A stretch of DNA of 64,000 nt from Pseudobdellovibrionaceae bacterium. GTDB lineage: Bacteria > Bdellovibrionota > Bdellovibrionia > Bdellovibrionales > UBA1609. The notes under the pieces are model-generated. The model worked only from the letters and a program-made list of their open reading frames with translations, ran no database searches and was not told the origin of the DNA. The stretch covers positions 152,920 through 216,919 of the forward strand of contig JAMLIO010000003.1 in assembly GCA_023954155.1 (NCBI GenBank), written 5' to 3'. Both the position numbers and the translations under genes were made by a program. Positions 44,198-53,744 of the stretch are shown piece by piece. The stretch's first letter is position 1; each line of letters starts with the position of its first letter.

Positions 44198-44971
44198 ATG
44201 GATACTACAAATATTTGGATTATTGGAATTATTGCCTCAACAATTGCAGGTCTTTCCACAGCACTTGGCGCACTGACCGTATTGATCAAAATCAAACTCA
44301 ATGACGCCATCGTCTCCTCTTCTATGGGCTTTGGCGCAGGCGTTATGCTCGCCGCAAGTTCTTTTTCTTTGATCATTCCTGCGTACGATATGATGAGTGG
44401 AAATTGGATTGAAAAAGGGGCTGTCATCAGTGCGGGGCTCTTTGTGGGTGCGCTTTTCATTTACATTGCAGAAGCACTTTTACCTCACGAACACTTTTAT
44501 AAAGGTAAAGAGGGTCCTTCTGCTATTTCTATCAAACGCTCTTGGCTATTTGTGATCGCCATTGCCATTCACAACTTTCCCGAAGGGCTTGCTGTGGGTG
44601 TAAGTTTTGGCGGAGCTAACGTAGAAAATGCTTACGCCATCACCACAGGGATTGCCCTACAAAATTTCCCCGAAGGACTTGTCGCCGCTATTGCACTTGT
44701 CGCTGTGGGGTACTCAAGGCTTTTTTCCTTTGGCGTTGCCGCTCTGACAGGTCTTATCGAATTTGCAGGAGGAATTATTGGTCTTGCTGCCACTCATGGT
44801 ATTGGACTTTATGTTCCTTTCTTCTTAGCTTTTTCAGCGGGAGCCATGATTTATGTGGTCAGCCATGAAGTGATCCCCGAATCTCATCGTCGTGGTTTTG
44901 AAAAGCACGCCAGCTGGGGTTTAATGATCGGCTTTGCACTGATGATGACTTTAGACAAAATTTTTGAATAA
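44198..44971 (+). CDS. ZIP-family divalent metal transporter
   Basis: A 257-residue, eight-helix protein that imports zinc or related divalent metals. The metal-path motifs are HNFPEGLAVGVSFGG and QNFPEGLVAAIAL, with VSHEVIPESHRRG further on. ATG 44198 is chosen because a TATAAT box ends 7 bp before it; a GTG two codons earlier is possible. It starts 43 bp after acs but has its own promoter. Confidence 0.92.
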   Translation: MDTTNIWIIGIIASTIAGLSTALGALTVLIKIKLNDAIVSSSMGFGAGVMLAASSFSLIIPAYDMMSGNWIEKGAVISAGLFVGALFIYIAEALLPHEHFYKGKEGPSAISIKRSWLFVIAIAIHNFPEGLAVGVSFGGANVENAYAITTGIALQNFPEGLVAAIALVAVGYSRLFSFGVAALTGLIEFAGGIIGLAATHGIGLYVPFFLAFSAGAMIYVVSHEVIPESHRRGFEKHASWGLMIGFALMMTLDKIFE

Positions 44972-45087
44972 AACTTTGATTTAAGCCCTAGTTCTAATTT
45001 TATTTTTTGAATACAAACCTCGGCTATCACTGATCAACTGGCTCACAGATGACATTGTAATATTTTAAATGAAATTTGGGCGTTGAT

Positions 45088-45579
45088 TTATTTTTTGATT
45101 AAGTGACTGACCATATTTTTTAAGGCGTCTATATCGAAGGGCTTTTTAATATAGGATTCAGCACCTAAGGCTAACCCCTTTTGGAAGTCCTCTTCATTGC
45201 CCATTCCTGAGATGAGAATAATAGGAATGTGTTTGAGATCTTCATGAGACTTTATCACCTCTGTAAGTTCAAATCCATTCACCCAAGGCAAACCCACATC
45301 TAACAAAATAAGATCAAAACTGTTTTTATCAAAAACTTTTTCTAACTGTGTGCCATCTGCGGCACTGGCTACCAAATAACCCTCGTCTTCCATCAATCTG
45401 ACAAGAGCAGCACGCATGGTAGGATCATCCTCAATCACAAGTACCGAGTACATGTCATTAGATTTGCGTTTAAGCTTTCGATATTCTTCTAAAGAAACCA
45501 CGGACTCTTTAGCGATCTTTTCACGCGTGATTTTTTCAATTTGGTCTACAAGGCTTTCAACATTTATCTTTTTTTTCAT
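45088..45579 (-). CDS. Single-domain response regulator with N-terminal helical extension
   Basis: A 163-residue protein. Residues about 1-42 are a charged helix (EKITREKIAKESVVSLEEYRKLKRK), and the receiver domain follows: acidic pair in VLVIEDDPTMRAAL, phospho-acceptor Asp in DLILLDVGLPWVNG, Ser/Thr in IILISG, and Lys in YIKKPFD. There is no DNA-binding or enzymatic output domain, so it signals by protein contact. No kinase gene adjoins. TTTAGGT precedes the ATG. Confidence 0.88.
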   Translation of the reverse strand: MKKKINVESLVDQIEKITREKIAKESVVSLEEYRKLKRKSNDMYSVLVIEDDPTMRAALVRLMEDEGYLVASAADGTQLEKVFDKNSFDLILLDVGLPWVNGFELTEVIKSHEDLKHIPIILISGMGNEEDFQKGLALGAESYIKKPFDIDALKNMVSHLIKK

Positions 45580-45655
45580 TACCTAAAGATTACAAGCCAA
45601 GATCCTATTGGTCACCGCTTACAGGTCTTGTTCTAGACTGACCTCAGAGTCCAGA

Positions 45656-46594
45656 TTACAAACCTTGGTTTTCCAACCATCTTTCAGTATCAATGGCAGC
45701 CATACAGCCTGTACCTGCAGCAGTGATCGCCTGTCTGTAGATATGGTCCTGAACATCACCACAAGCAAAAACGCCATCTACAGATGTATATGTAGAGTCT
45801 GGTTTGGTGATCAGATACCCATTAGTGTCCATCTCAAGTTTGCCTTTAAAGATGTCAGTATTGGGCTTATGTCCAATAGCGATGAAAACTCCTTCTAGCT
45901 CAATCTTTTGATCTTCTTTAGTTTGTGTATTGAAAATCGTAACACTGTCCACGGCTTTACCTGTGCCATTGATGGATTTCACTTCAGAGTTCCACAGCAC
46001 TTCGATCTTGGGATGAGCAAGTACACGATCAGCCATAATTTTGGAAGCACGGAAAGAATCCCGTCGGTGAATCACATACACTTTGCTTGCAAAACGAGTC
46101 AAAAACAGAGCCTCTTCCATCGCCGTGTCTCCACCACCCACAATGGCCACAGGCACATCTCTAAAAAATGCCCCATCACATGTAGCACAAGCAGAAACAC
46201 CTCTACCCAAATATGTTTTTTCGTCTTCAAGTCCTAAGTATTTGGCACTGGCTCCTGTGCTGATGATCAGCGCATCCGCAGTCCAATACTCTTTTCCTAC
46301 TGTCACCTTATAAGGTTTTTGTGAGATCTCTACCTCTGTAACATTTCTGGCAACCATTCTTGTGCCGAAACGCTCAGCTTGTTTTTTTAATAGCTCCATC
46401 AGCTCTGGCCCTTGCACACCTTCTGGGAAACCTGGATAGTTTTCAACATCAGTGGTTGTCATCAATTGTCCACCCACTTCTTCACCTTGAATCATCAGGG
46501 GATTTAAATTAGCGCGTGCCGAATAGATGGCTGCGGTTAATCCTGCAGGGCCTGATCCAATAATAATGACTTTTTCGTGGGATTTAAATTCCAT
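45656..46594 (-). CDS. trxB: Thioredoxin-disulfide reductase
   Basis: Reduces thioredoxin with NADPH through FAD. It is 312 residues long. FAD site VIIIGSGPAGLTAAIYSARA, redox-active C136/C139 in GVSACATCDGAFF, NADPH site VAIVGGGDTAMEEALFL with HRRDSFRASK, and second FAD segment VFACGDVQDHIYRQAITAAGTGCMAA are all present. It provides cytoplasmic reducing power that a DsbD-type transporter would carry outward. Confidence 0.97.
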   Translation of the reverse strand: MEFKSHEKVIIIGSGPAGLTAAIYSARANLNPLMIQGEEVGGQLMTTTDVENYPGFPEGVQGPELMELLKKQAERFGTRMVARNVTEVEISQKPYKVTVGKEYWTADALIISTGASAKYLGLEDEKTYLGRGVSACATCDGAFFRDVPVAIVGGGDTAMEEALFLTRFASKVYVIHRRDSFRASKIMADRVLAHPKIEVLWNSEVKSINGTGKAVDSVTIFNTQTKEDQKIELEGVFIAIGHKPNTDIFKGKLEMDTNGYLITKPDSTYTSVDGVFACGDVQDHIYRQAITAAGTGCMAAIDTERWLENQGL

Positions 46595-46739
46595 GGTTGC
46601 CTCTCTATTTTTTGGTCCGTTGTTCTGTCTGGTCTGCGTTTGCAGTTTTTTGCTCTTTTCAATATTTTGGGTTGTTTCATCCCCTTTGACAATGAGCAGA
46701 CTCAGAAATGAATGTACTGATATTTAGAAGATGTTCAAG

Positions 46740-47399
46740 TCACACAGTTTTATGAAAATCATTTTTGCTAGAGTCAGTCAGCCATTGCACAAGGTCCTCC
46801 GCCACCTCTGCAGGATTTAAAATCCTGTCCCCATTCACACGAGGATAGGATTTAGGCGGCAGCATGTCAGTGTCCATATAGCCTGGACTGTACAAATAAA
46901 ATCTTTGTGGATAATGCTCCTGCAAAGAACTGATCAGCCCTCTCATTGCCCATTTGGACGCAGCGTAAGACGCGCCTGCGGGATCACCCACCTGAGCTTC
47001 AGCAATGGAAGACCCAATAAAGGTGAACTTAGTTTTGGTGAAGTTGTGGGCCAAATACCAACACAACTGGGCTGGCCACATGAAGTTCACCTTATAAGTC
47101 CACTGGTGAGCATTCCACTTTTGCCCCCCATAAGGCCCAAAGGGTCCGCCTCCAGCACAATAGATGATATGATCGGGCGCAAATATTTGAATTTGAGTCA
47201 GAAGCCCTTCATAAAAGCCCTCATCGGCAAAGTCGTAGCTAAGAAAAGTATAACGAGGGTCTTCATTCCACAGCCCCTCATCTTTACGAGAGACACCCAC
47301 CACACTCAGGGCCAAGGAGTCTTGATGGGGGTCTTCCAAAAGCCCCTTTACTATTGCGGCGCCCAAGCCTTTATGAGAACCAAACACCATCCATTTCAA
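46740..47399 (-). CDS. SDR-family oxidoreductase
   Basis: A short-chain dehydrogenase-like protein of about 220 residues. The start is most likely TTG 47399 with AAGGAG seven bases upstream; ATG 47390 is also possible. The cofactor loop is MVFGSHKGLGAAIVKG, followed by the strand VVGVSRKDE (NADPH-type Arg/Lys), the IIYCAGGGPFGPYGG strand in place of the usual NNAG, catalytic Ser in FIGSSIAE, and YAASKWAMRGL with Tyr and Lys. Substrate unknown. It lies upstream of trxB in the same direction, 145 bp apart. Confidence 0.85.
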   Translation of the reverse strand: MKWMVFGSHKGLGAAIVKGLLEDPHQDSLALSVVGVSRKDEGLWNEDPRYTFLSYDFADEGFYEGLLTQIQIFAPDHIIYCAGGGPFGPYGGQKWNAHQWTYKVNFMWPAQLCWYLAHNFTKTKFTFIGSSIAEAQVGDPAGASYAASKWAMRGLISSLQEHYPQRFYLYSPGYMDTDMLPPKSYPRVNGDRILNPAEVAEDLVQWLTDSSKNDFHKTV

Positions 47400-47580
47400 G
47401 ACCAAACTCCTTAGTGATTTCAATGGGATAGGCCAAGCTTGATCAGGCGTCAACAGAATAGTGGACCCTAGCCTAAACGCTCTGGTCTTTACAGATTACT
47501 AAGGGATTCTATATTTTTTTCAAAAAGTGCCTACAAGATTTAAAGTATCCTAGATTCGGACTAAACTGCCCTCTTTGCAA

Positions 47581-47650
47581 TAAAACCCTTATTTACGTCT
47601 TCATAAGTTTTGCTTCATCCATCAAAGGTTTTATTACAATGAGGGTTTTA
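47581..47650 (+). promoter_or_regulatory. Long-range stem burying the ribosome binding site and start codon
   Basis: TAAAACCCTTATT (47581-47593) can pair with AATGAGGGTTTTA (47638-47650), 13 bp with one G:U. The second arm contains the GAGGG ribosome binding site and the A of the start codon of the orphan lipoprotein. The loop is 44 nt. Translation would require opening this stem. Confidence 0.5.
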
Positions 47651-49278
47651 TGAAGAATCAAAAAATTTTATATTTTATTTTACTTTCCACCATCTTAGCA
47701 TGGGCTGGGTGTAGCAACAGCACTGATGACTATTGGAAGATGAGAGATCCATCGTTGGTGGTTGTTGATGAGACAGGTCTCTCACAAATTTTTCATAATC
47801 CAAAATCATTGCATTTAAAGAACACCACGCTCAATTATGGTTCCCACTTAAGCTTTTCTGACATCAACAAAGATGTGACCTTTGATATCAGCACAAAATG
47901 TTTGTTAAATAATAAAACTTTCACCTCTAACTACACTCAACAAAAGATTTATCAAAAATTATTTTTCTATAATTTTATTCCACTTCAAACAATAGCAACA
48001 GATAGAAATACAGAAAACCAAGAGTTCAAATGTGATATTCATATTATTGCAAAAAATTCTATCAATTCTAAAATCAAATACGATTTACCTGATTTGACTT
48101 TCAATACAATACAGCCCAATGGAATATTGATTGGAAAATCTTTGAGTGACGCGGCAGACGCCTCACGCGGCATCTACATTAAAAATGGATTTATTGACAC
48201 TACTGAGACTAACGATAAACACACTACAGCCATCCTCATGGATGACGCTAGGAGTTTTTATAATACCAACGTAATCTGTGAAAACAATATCTTCATAAAA
48301 GAAGATCAAGAACACATTAGCATTAGAAAGTTTTCAATTAACGAGTTTTTTCATAGACCTAAAATCAATAGTCGTTACTTTTATAAAAAATGTCGTGTTA
48401 TTAGCTCGACTACACAACTTGTGGATATTTTTAACGAGTCTATCTTAGAAAACGATTACGAAAGACTTTGGAGCCCTTACTTTGATGTTATTGTGAATAA
48501 ACCTGAGCTTTCCATAACTGCAGAGTTTATCAATACGACTAACGATTACTTTGCCGACAACAATCAAAGTTATTCTTTTAATTTTGCCAAATTAACTTTG
48601 AGAAACAATAGTTTTATCTCTGCATTAATTAAGCTTAGAAATCCTATTGATGCCCAAGTTGCTGTAGTATTTGACGGTCGTATTAACCCTTATACGCTTA
48701 ACAGGAATATGTTGCCAAAAACCAATGGGATTATAAAAGAAAGCCTTCCTGATGCCATTTTGAAAGGAACACTTTCTACCAAATTAAAATTTGTTCCCGA
48801 GCACCAAGACAGCAAAGGCCTTATCAGCCTATCTGGGGAAGAAACTTCAACTGTATTTTTACAACTCGAAAAAAACTTTTCCTGCTCTATTTATAACAAA
48901 GAAGAAATGGGCCTATTACTCAAAGCCATTACTCCATATTCAGAAGAAGACAAAATTGAGGTTTATGTCGTAATAAATAATAAACTTGAAAAGTTTCCTA
49001 TGCCTTACTATATTAGTGAAGCTATGGTGCCATCCTCTTTGAATATGATTCAAAGCTCAAAATATGTCTTTGATAGTTTATTGTTACCTAGATTGAACTC
49101 TACATCTTTTAAAGATGCAGAAGATCACGATACCGTCTACAGAAGAAAAGTACATAGAGGTATTATTAAAAATGAATACCTAGGCAGCATGAACCAATAC
49201 TACTCTTTTTTATTTCCATCATTTTCTCACAGTAAATTCTGTCGGACTTACCCGTCTGATTCTTCTGTATCCAACTGA
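47650..49278 (+). CDS. Large orphan lipoprotein, unknown function
   Basis: A 542-residue protein with a lipobox signal (LSTILAWAGC|SNSTDD). No family is recognised. The mature sequence is rich in Asn, Ser, Thr, Ile and Tyr with scattered Cys, and strand-like runs suggest a beta-rich surface protein (YGSHLSFSDINKDVTFDIS, NFAKLTLRNNSFISALIKL, LISLSGEETSTVFLQLEK). Codon third positions and base composition are noticeably more AT-rich than neighbouring genes, which hints at recent acquisition or relaxed evolution. GAGGG lies 4 bases before the ATG, inside a predicted stem. Confidence 0.75.
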   Translation: MKNQKILYFILLSTILAWAGCSNSTDDYWKMRDPSLVVVDETGLSQIFHNPKSLHLKNTTLNYGSHLSFSDINKDVTFDISTKCLLNNKTFTSNYTQQKIYQKLFFYNFIPLQTIATDRNTENQEFKCDIHIIAKNSINSKIKYDLPDLTFNTIQPNGILIGKSLSDAADASRGIYIKNGFIDTTETNDKHTTAILMDDARSFYNTNVICENNIFIKEDQEHISIRKFSINEFFHRPKINSRYFYKKCRVISSTTQLVDIFNESILENDYERLWSPYFDVIVNKPELSITAEFINTTNDYFADNNQSYSFNFAKLTLRNNSFISALIKLRNPIDAQVAVVFDGRINPYTLNRNMLPKTNGIIKESLPDAILKGTLSTKLKFVPEHQDSKGLISLSGEETSTVFLQLEKNFSCSIYNKEEMGLLLKAITPYSEEDKIEVYVVINNKLEKFPMPYYISEAMVPSSLNMIQSSKYVFDSLLLPRLNSTSFKDAEDHDTVYRRKVHRGIIKNEYLGSMNQYYSFLFPSFSHSKFCRTYPSDSSVSN

Positions 49279-49294
49279 TATGTATTTGAAACGG

Positions 49295-49323
49295 AGTCGT
49301 TTGCTCATCGAGCAAGCGACTCT
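49295..49323 (+). terminator. Hairpin after the orphan lipoprotein gene
   Basis: GAGTCGTTTGCTC pairs with GAGCAAGCGACTC (13 bp, one G:U) around ATC. Only a short T-rich tail follows. Confidence 0.6.
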
Positions 49324-49373
49324 TAGTTATAGAAAAGATAGAATAGTCGAGCCACACCTACTACTAATATCTA

Positions 49374-50063
49374 TTAGACGCTTTGCACGCTTCCGACGTG
49401 GATGCTTTTGAGGCCTTTTTGGTTTTCAAGGGCTAGGATGAAGTTTTGGTGGCCCACTTCTTTAGGGTAAAAGGCGTCAAATTGGATCACCAGAACCTGT
49501 TCGTTCATCTTTTTTTTGTAATCAAAATGTTCCACCGTAGCACCGATTTCAGAAATGGCTTTCATAAGGAGATCCACAGTATTTTCAGTTTCTGCAAATT
49601 CTAAAAATACTTTTCTATGTAAAAGTTTATCATTTTTGTCTTCGAAGCGACGAAAAACAGTCAACGCAATCAGTCCCATTACAGTGACTGCAACACTTTC
49701 TATATACATCCCTGCGCCCGCGCACATACCAATGGCGGTCACCAACCACAAACCCGCCGCAGTGGTTAAACCCTGAATGCTAAAGCCTGTTTTTAAAATG
49801 GCACCTCCAGCCAAGAAGCCAATGCCCGAAACCACAGTGGACGCAATTCGTGAAGGGTCTGTGCCCATCATGATTTTGTCATCGTAATTTTGAAAATAAA
49901 AAAAATGAGATGAAAGAATCATAAATGTGCCCGCTGCCATGGCCACAAGCAGATGGGTTCTTAGTCCAACAGGGCGTCCGTGCATGTCTCTTTCTAGACC
50001 GATAAATCCGCCAAGAACTGCGGCCAGAATAATACGTAAGATCATTTCATAATGTGTAAGCAT
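49374..50063 (-). CDS. MgtC/SapB-family membrane protein
   Basis: About 229 residues from ATG 50063; the frame is open to 50117 but no start has a good ribosome binding site. The family signature is ILAAVLGGFIGLERDMHGRPVGLRTHLLVAMAAGTFMI, then ASTVVSGIGFLAGGAILK and GLTTAAGLWLVTAIGMCAGAG. A C-terminal cytoplasmic ACT-like domain (KVFLEFAETENTVDLLMKAISE) follows. MgtC relatives act in Mg2+ limitation and can modulate ATP synthase; this is the general MgtC/SapB branch, so function is not proven. Confidence 0.88.
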   Translation of the reverse strand: MLTHYEMILRIILAAVLGGFIGLERDMHGRPVGLRTHLLVAMAAGTFMILSSHFFYFQNYDDKIMMGTDPSRIASTVVSGIGFLAGGAILKTGFSIQGLTTAAGLWLVTAIGMCAGAGMYIESVAVTVMGLIALTVFRRFEDKNDKLLHRKVFLEFAETENTVDLLMKAISEIGATVEHFDYKKKMNEQVLVIQFDAFYPKEVGHQNFILALENQKGLKSIHVGSVQSV

Positions 50064-50213
50064 AAGTGTCCAATACTCTTCGGTGTAAAATGTCAGCTCG
50101 GTTTGATAACTTGCCAAGGTCTTTGCACAACAAAGACCTTCTGCTTATATTGTAGACCCGTACGAATACAGGATCAATTTTTTATCTTCGTTTATTATGC
50201 GCAGGGATTAAAG

Positions 50214-50909
50214 TTAGGCTCTTACAAGCTTGCAATAATGAATGGGGAGACCTTGTTTAAGAAAAATCTTTTCAAAGTGAGTGACAAAGTTGGTAGAAGC
50301 GTATTCAGATTGATGTAAATCTTCAGTGTAAGCGATCATTTTATATTTGCTGTTTTTAAATATCTCTACAGACCATAAAAAATAATCACGAGAGTCAGTT
50401 TTAAACTCCAAAATACTATCGGGTTTTTGCATTTCATAAAGCTTATCCATAAATTCAGACTGAATCAGACGGTGCTTCCAATGTCGTTCTTTTGGCCACG
50501 GATCAGGATGATGAATGTAAACATCATTTAATTCTTGGGACGAAAACAAATCCTCAAGCTTATAAGCATTGTATCTCACCATGATGGCATTATCTGTAGC
50601 CCCCGCCTTGAGGGCGCGGCGGATCGCTTGAATCAAAGGTTTAAAGCGCACTTCAATACCTACTAACAGCCGATCTTGATTTTCGCTGGCACGATGAGCA
50701 AAATGATAGCCGTTGCCTGTTCCTATTTCCAAATCTATCTTTTCAAAGGTTCTATCAGGTATCGCCTGCGACCATTTTCCTTTATAATCCAAAACCTTAA
50801 CTTCATCGAAGGCACGATGAGAGTAGTCCTCTAGTAACAACTTCACGTAAGGGTTGTTTCCAGTATTGAGGTCTCTAGAGGGAACAAGTGTGGCCTGACA
50901 TCCATTCAT
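50214..50909 (-). CDS. trmB: tRNA (guanine-N7)-methyltransferase
   Basis: Methylates G46 in the variable loop of tRNAs. It is 231 residues long. SAM-binding IDLEIGTGNGYHFAHRA and VGIEVRFKPLIQAIRRA are followed by the catalytic and specificity segment DVYIHHPDPWPKERHWKHRLIQ, with the invariant DPWPK, and LEFKTDSRDYFLW with the conserved Asp. The TrmB C-terminal YASTNFVTHFEKIFLKQG is present. Stand-alone gene. Confidence 0.94.
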   Translation of the reverse strand: MNGCQATLVPSRDLNTGNNPYVKLLLEDYSHRAFDEVKVLDYKGKWSQAIPDRTFEKIDLEIGTGNGYHFAHRASENQDRLLVGIEVRFKPLIQAIRRALKAGATDNAIMVRYNAYKLEDLFSSQELNDVYIHHPDPWPKERHWKHRLIQSEFMDKLYEMQKPDSILEFKTDSRDYFLWSVEIFKNSKYKMIAYTEDLHQSEYASTNFVTHFEKIFLKQGLPIHYCKLVRA

Positions 50910-51015
50910 ACCAGCTCAAGTATCAAAAAAGCCCTTAAGGTACAACACATTAGAACTTTTTTTACAGTTTAAAAAACAGGGCATTTGGTATATGACTTCA
51001 CTCTAAGGAGTTTTT

Positions 51016-52728
51016 ATGAAATACAATACCCATACCCTATTTTTTACAAAAGTTTTAAAGCCCCTATCCTTAAAAAATCTTTGGCTGAGCTTTGTATTGT
51101 GTACCCTTATTGCCCCCTCCACCTCATGGTCGATGCCTTTTGAAGGTCAAGACATGTTGATCGCGGCCCCCTCCCCCATTGCCGTAGAAACGGGAAAAGA
51201 GATTCATAAACTCGGTGGAAACGTCTTTGATGTGGCCGTGGCTGTAGCCCTAAGCCTATCTGTCACCTCGCCCTACTTTGCTTCTTTAGGCGGTGGCGGT
51301 TTTGCTCTAGTTAAAAAAGAGGGCGAAGCCGTTAAAGCTTTAGACTTTAGAGAGACTGCACCCGCAAAAACCCATGAAAACTATTACTCTTCACTTGCCG
51401 AAGGCAGCTCTTGGAACGGTGGTGCTGCGGTCGGTGTACCTGGAATTCCTGCAGGACTTTTTGAAATCCATAAAACTTATGGAAAATTAAAGTGGGAGCA
51501 ACTTTTCACTCGTCCACTGCAACAAGCCATTCAAGGTTTTCCTGTTTCTGGCGAGTGGTACAATTACACTCTTTCACAAAAAGATCGCTTTAATGCTAAA
51601 GGCAAACAGGTCTTTCTTAAAAAGAATGGAACACCCTATGTGCCTGGTGAGACCATCAAACAACCTGATCTTTATCACGCCTTAAAATTATTTCGTGATA
51701 AAAAGCTAGAAGGTTTTTATTCTGGTGCCGTGGCCGCAGACATTGCTCAAACTGTGCAAAAAGAAGGTGGCGTTCTTTCTGTGGAAGACCTTAAAAATTA
51801 TAAGGTCAAATGGCGTGAACCCATGCAAACCAAATTTCAAGGCCATGACATTTATCTTATGCCTCCCCCATCTAGTGGCGGCGTGGTGATCAAAACCGCT
51901 TTGGCCTTGGTTGAAAAATTGGATTTAAAAAAATACGGCTACATGAGTGCCGATGAATATCACATGTTAGCTGAAGTGATGTCCAAATCTTTTAGAGGAA
52001 GAGCCTTACTGGGCGATCCCGATTATACACCACTGCCTTTAGATAAACTTTTATCCGAAGACTACATCAACGAACTTGCTAAAAATATTAAACCTAAATA
52101 TTCAAAAAAAATGAAACCTCTGGATGAGTCCTTTTTAGGTCCAGAGAGCACTGAAACCACACACTTTGTAGTGATGAATAAAAAAGGTGAAGCCGTCTCT
52201 ATGACGATCACTCTCAATGGAAATTACGGTTCAGGTGTATCGAGTAATAAATATGGGATCGCCCTGAATAACGAAATGGATGACTTTCAAGCCATTCCTG
52301 GGCAGGCTAATATTTATGGCCTTCTTCATAGCAAAACCAACTACGTGCATGCGGGCAAACGCCCTTTAAGTTCCATGTCTCCGACTCTAGTTTTAAAAGA
52401 CAACAGCACTGTTATGGCTTTGGGTGCACCTGGTGGCCCACGTATTATCAATGGTGTATTTCAAACCTTGTATCGCGTCTTAGTGAACGAATTAGATGTA
52501 GAAAAGGCCATCATGACCCCAAGACTGCATCATCAGTTTGAACCTAATATTCTTTTTTATGAACAACAGAACTTCACCCCTGAAACTCTTCGCCTTTTAA
52601 AGATGCGCAAGCATACACTAAAAGCCACACGTGGAGTGGCCAAGGTGTCTGCCGTGAGAATCAATAAAAAAGGATTTTTAGAAGCGTACTCTGACTTCCG
52701 TGGCGAAGGTGCTGTAGGTGGTTATTAA
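51016..52728 (+). CDS. ggt: Gamma-glutamyltranspeptidase
   Basis: A periplasmic N-terminal nucleophile hydrolase that cleaves gamma-glutamyl compounds such as glutathione. The 570 residues have a signal peptide ending near STSWS. The chain self-processes before Thr381 (ESTETTHFVVMNKKGEAV) into large and small subunits. The substrate-binding Arg lies in LDFRETAP, and GSGVSSNKYGIALNNEMDDF plus SSMSPTLVLKDN and GGPRIINGVFQTL are small-subunit hallmarks. AAGGAG precedes the ATG. It may feed glutamate and Cys-Gly from scavenged glutathione. Confidence 0.95.
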   Translation: MKYNTHTLFFTKVLKPLSLKNLWLSFVLCTLIAPSTSWSMPFEGQDMLIAAPSPIAVETGKEIHKLGGNVFDVAVAVALSLSVTSPYFASLGGGGFALVKKEGEAVKALDFRETAPAKTHENYYSSLAEGSSWNGGAAVGVPGIPAGLFEIHKTYGKLKWEQLFTRPLQQAIQGFPVSGEWYNYTLSQKDRFNAKGKQVFLKKNGTPYVPGETIKQPDLYHALKLFRDKKLEGFYSGAVAADIAQTVQKEGGVLSVEDLKNYKVKWREPMQTKFQGHDIYLMPPPSSGGVVIKTALALVEKLDLKKYGYMSADEYHMLAEVMSKSFRGRALLGDPDYTPLPLDKLLSEDYINELAKNIKPKYSKKMKPLDESFLGPESTETTHFVVMNKKGEAVSMTITLNGNYGSGVSSNKYGIALNNEMDDFQAIPGQANIYGLLHSKTNYVHAGKRPLSSMSPTLVLKDNSTVMALGAPGGPRIINGVFQTLYRVLVNELDVEKAIMTPRLHHQFEPNILFYEQQNFTPETLRLLKMRKHTLKATRGVAKVSAVRINKKGFLEAYSDFRGEGAVGGY

Positions 52729-52730
52729 TT

Positions 52731-53744
52731 TTAAACAAGAAGACCTTTAAGCCACTTCAAGGAGTCCAATCTGTCTTTAGATAGATCACGGTGGGTTCCT
52801 TGAAACTCTTTGTAATAAAAGTTTTTAATTTGATCTTGGCAAAGGTCTTTGATCTGTCTTGCGCCATACTGCAAGCCATACTCGTCTTTGGTTCCTACGC
52901 TTAAATACAAAGCTTCGATGGATTGCAAATTGGATTTGGACTTAGGTAAAAACTCGATGGGATCATGGGACTTCCAGTGTTGCCATACTTCTGCGAGTAA
53001 CTTCCCCTGATGATCAATAGGAAATACAGGCTCTGAGGTTTCATTCATGGAGGCATAACAATGGGCCATCGCAATCACATTAAACACTTGAAAGAATAAA
53101 CCACCCGAAAGCTTAAGATCCCCAGAGCGATAACTGCTTAATATTTTTTGTGTGCCCCCAAGTTCTTCAATAACAGGCACCACTTTATAAATTTCTGGCA
53201 ACAGACTGGCTTCAAAGAAACTATCAGGAGCAATGGCCACTCCCTTTTTAAAAACATCTCCATGTCGGGACATCAAACTTAAAACCCCGTAACCCCCACT
53301 GGACCCACCATGAACACACCAGTCTGAAGGATCTGATGAAATCGGTAAGTTTCGTTTGAGCTGAGCACACACCTCAGAGACCAGATAATCTTCGTACTGC
53401 CCACAACCCTTTGAGTTGATGAACTGCGAGCCGCCCCATGCTGTCCACGCATTAGCAAAAGCATAAATGGCTTTAGGTGCCTCACCCTGTGAGGTCCACA
53501 CATCTATATCTTGCACTAGATTATTTTCAAATCCCTTAAAGGCGAAATTCTTAACCCCATCTCCTGCGTAGCCCGATAGAAACAACACTAAAGGAAATTC
53601 CCCTTCTGCTTTGGGAACCAGAACAGGAATATATCTGAGAGTAGGATCGCCCAAGATATTTCCACTTAAGGCCTTACTGTCTATCACTAAAGTGTGGATT
53701 TTGTAGTTCTCAAGATGAAATGGAATTAAATGTTCGGCAAGCAT
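52731..53744 (-). CDS. Esterase-like alpha/beta hydrolase (enterochelin esterase type)
   Basis: A 337-residue hydrolase with no signal peptide. LVLFLSGYAGDGVK starts the fold and the nucleophile elbow is HGGSSGGYG with Ser148. An acidic/His pair may be in VGTKDEYGLQYG and FQGTHRDLSKDR. The pattern fits the putative esterase/enterochelin esterase (D) family. Its start shares one base with the diguanylate cyclase stop, so both are in one operon. Substrate unknown. Confidence 0.82.
   Translation of the reverse strand: MLAEHLIPFHLENYKIHTLVIDSKALSGNILGDPTLRYIPVLVPKAEGEFPLVLFLSGYAGDGVKNFAFKGFENNLVQDIDVWTSQGEAPKAIYAFANAWTAWGGSQFINSKGCGQYEDYLVSEVCAQLKRNLPISSDPSDWCVHGGSSGGYGVLSLMSRHGDVFKKGVAIAPDSFFEASLLPEIYKVVPVIEELGGTQKILSSYRSGDLKLSGGLFFQVFNVIAMAHCYASMNETSEPVFPIDHQGKLLAEVWQHWKSHDPIEFLPKSKSNLQSIEALYLSVGTKDEYGLQYGARQIKDLCQDQIKNFYYKEFQGTHRDLSKDRLDSLKWLKGLLV

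Noticed and set aside
46905..47414. A 169-codon frame opposite the SDR gene
   Set aside because: The minus strand carries clear SDR motifs; this frame has none and no ribosome binding site.
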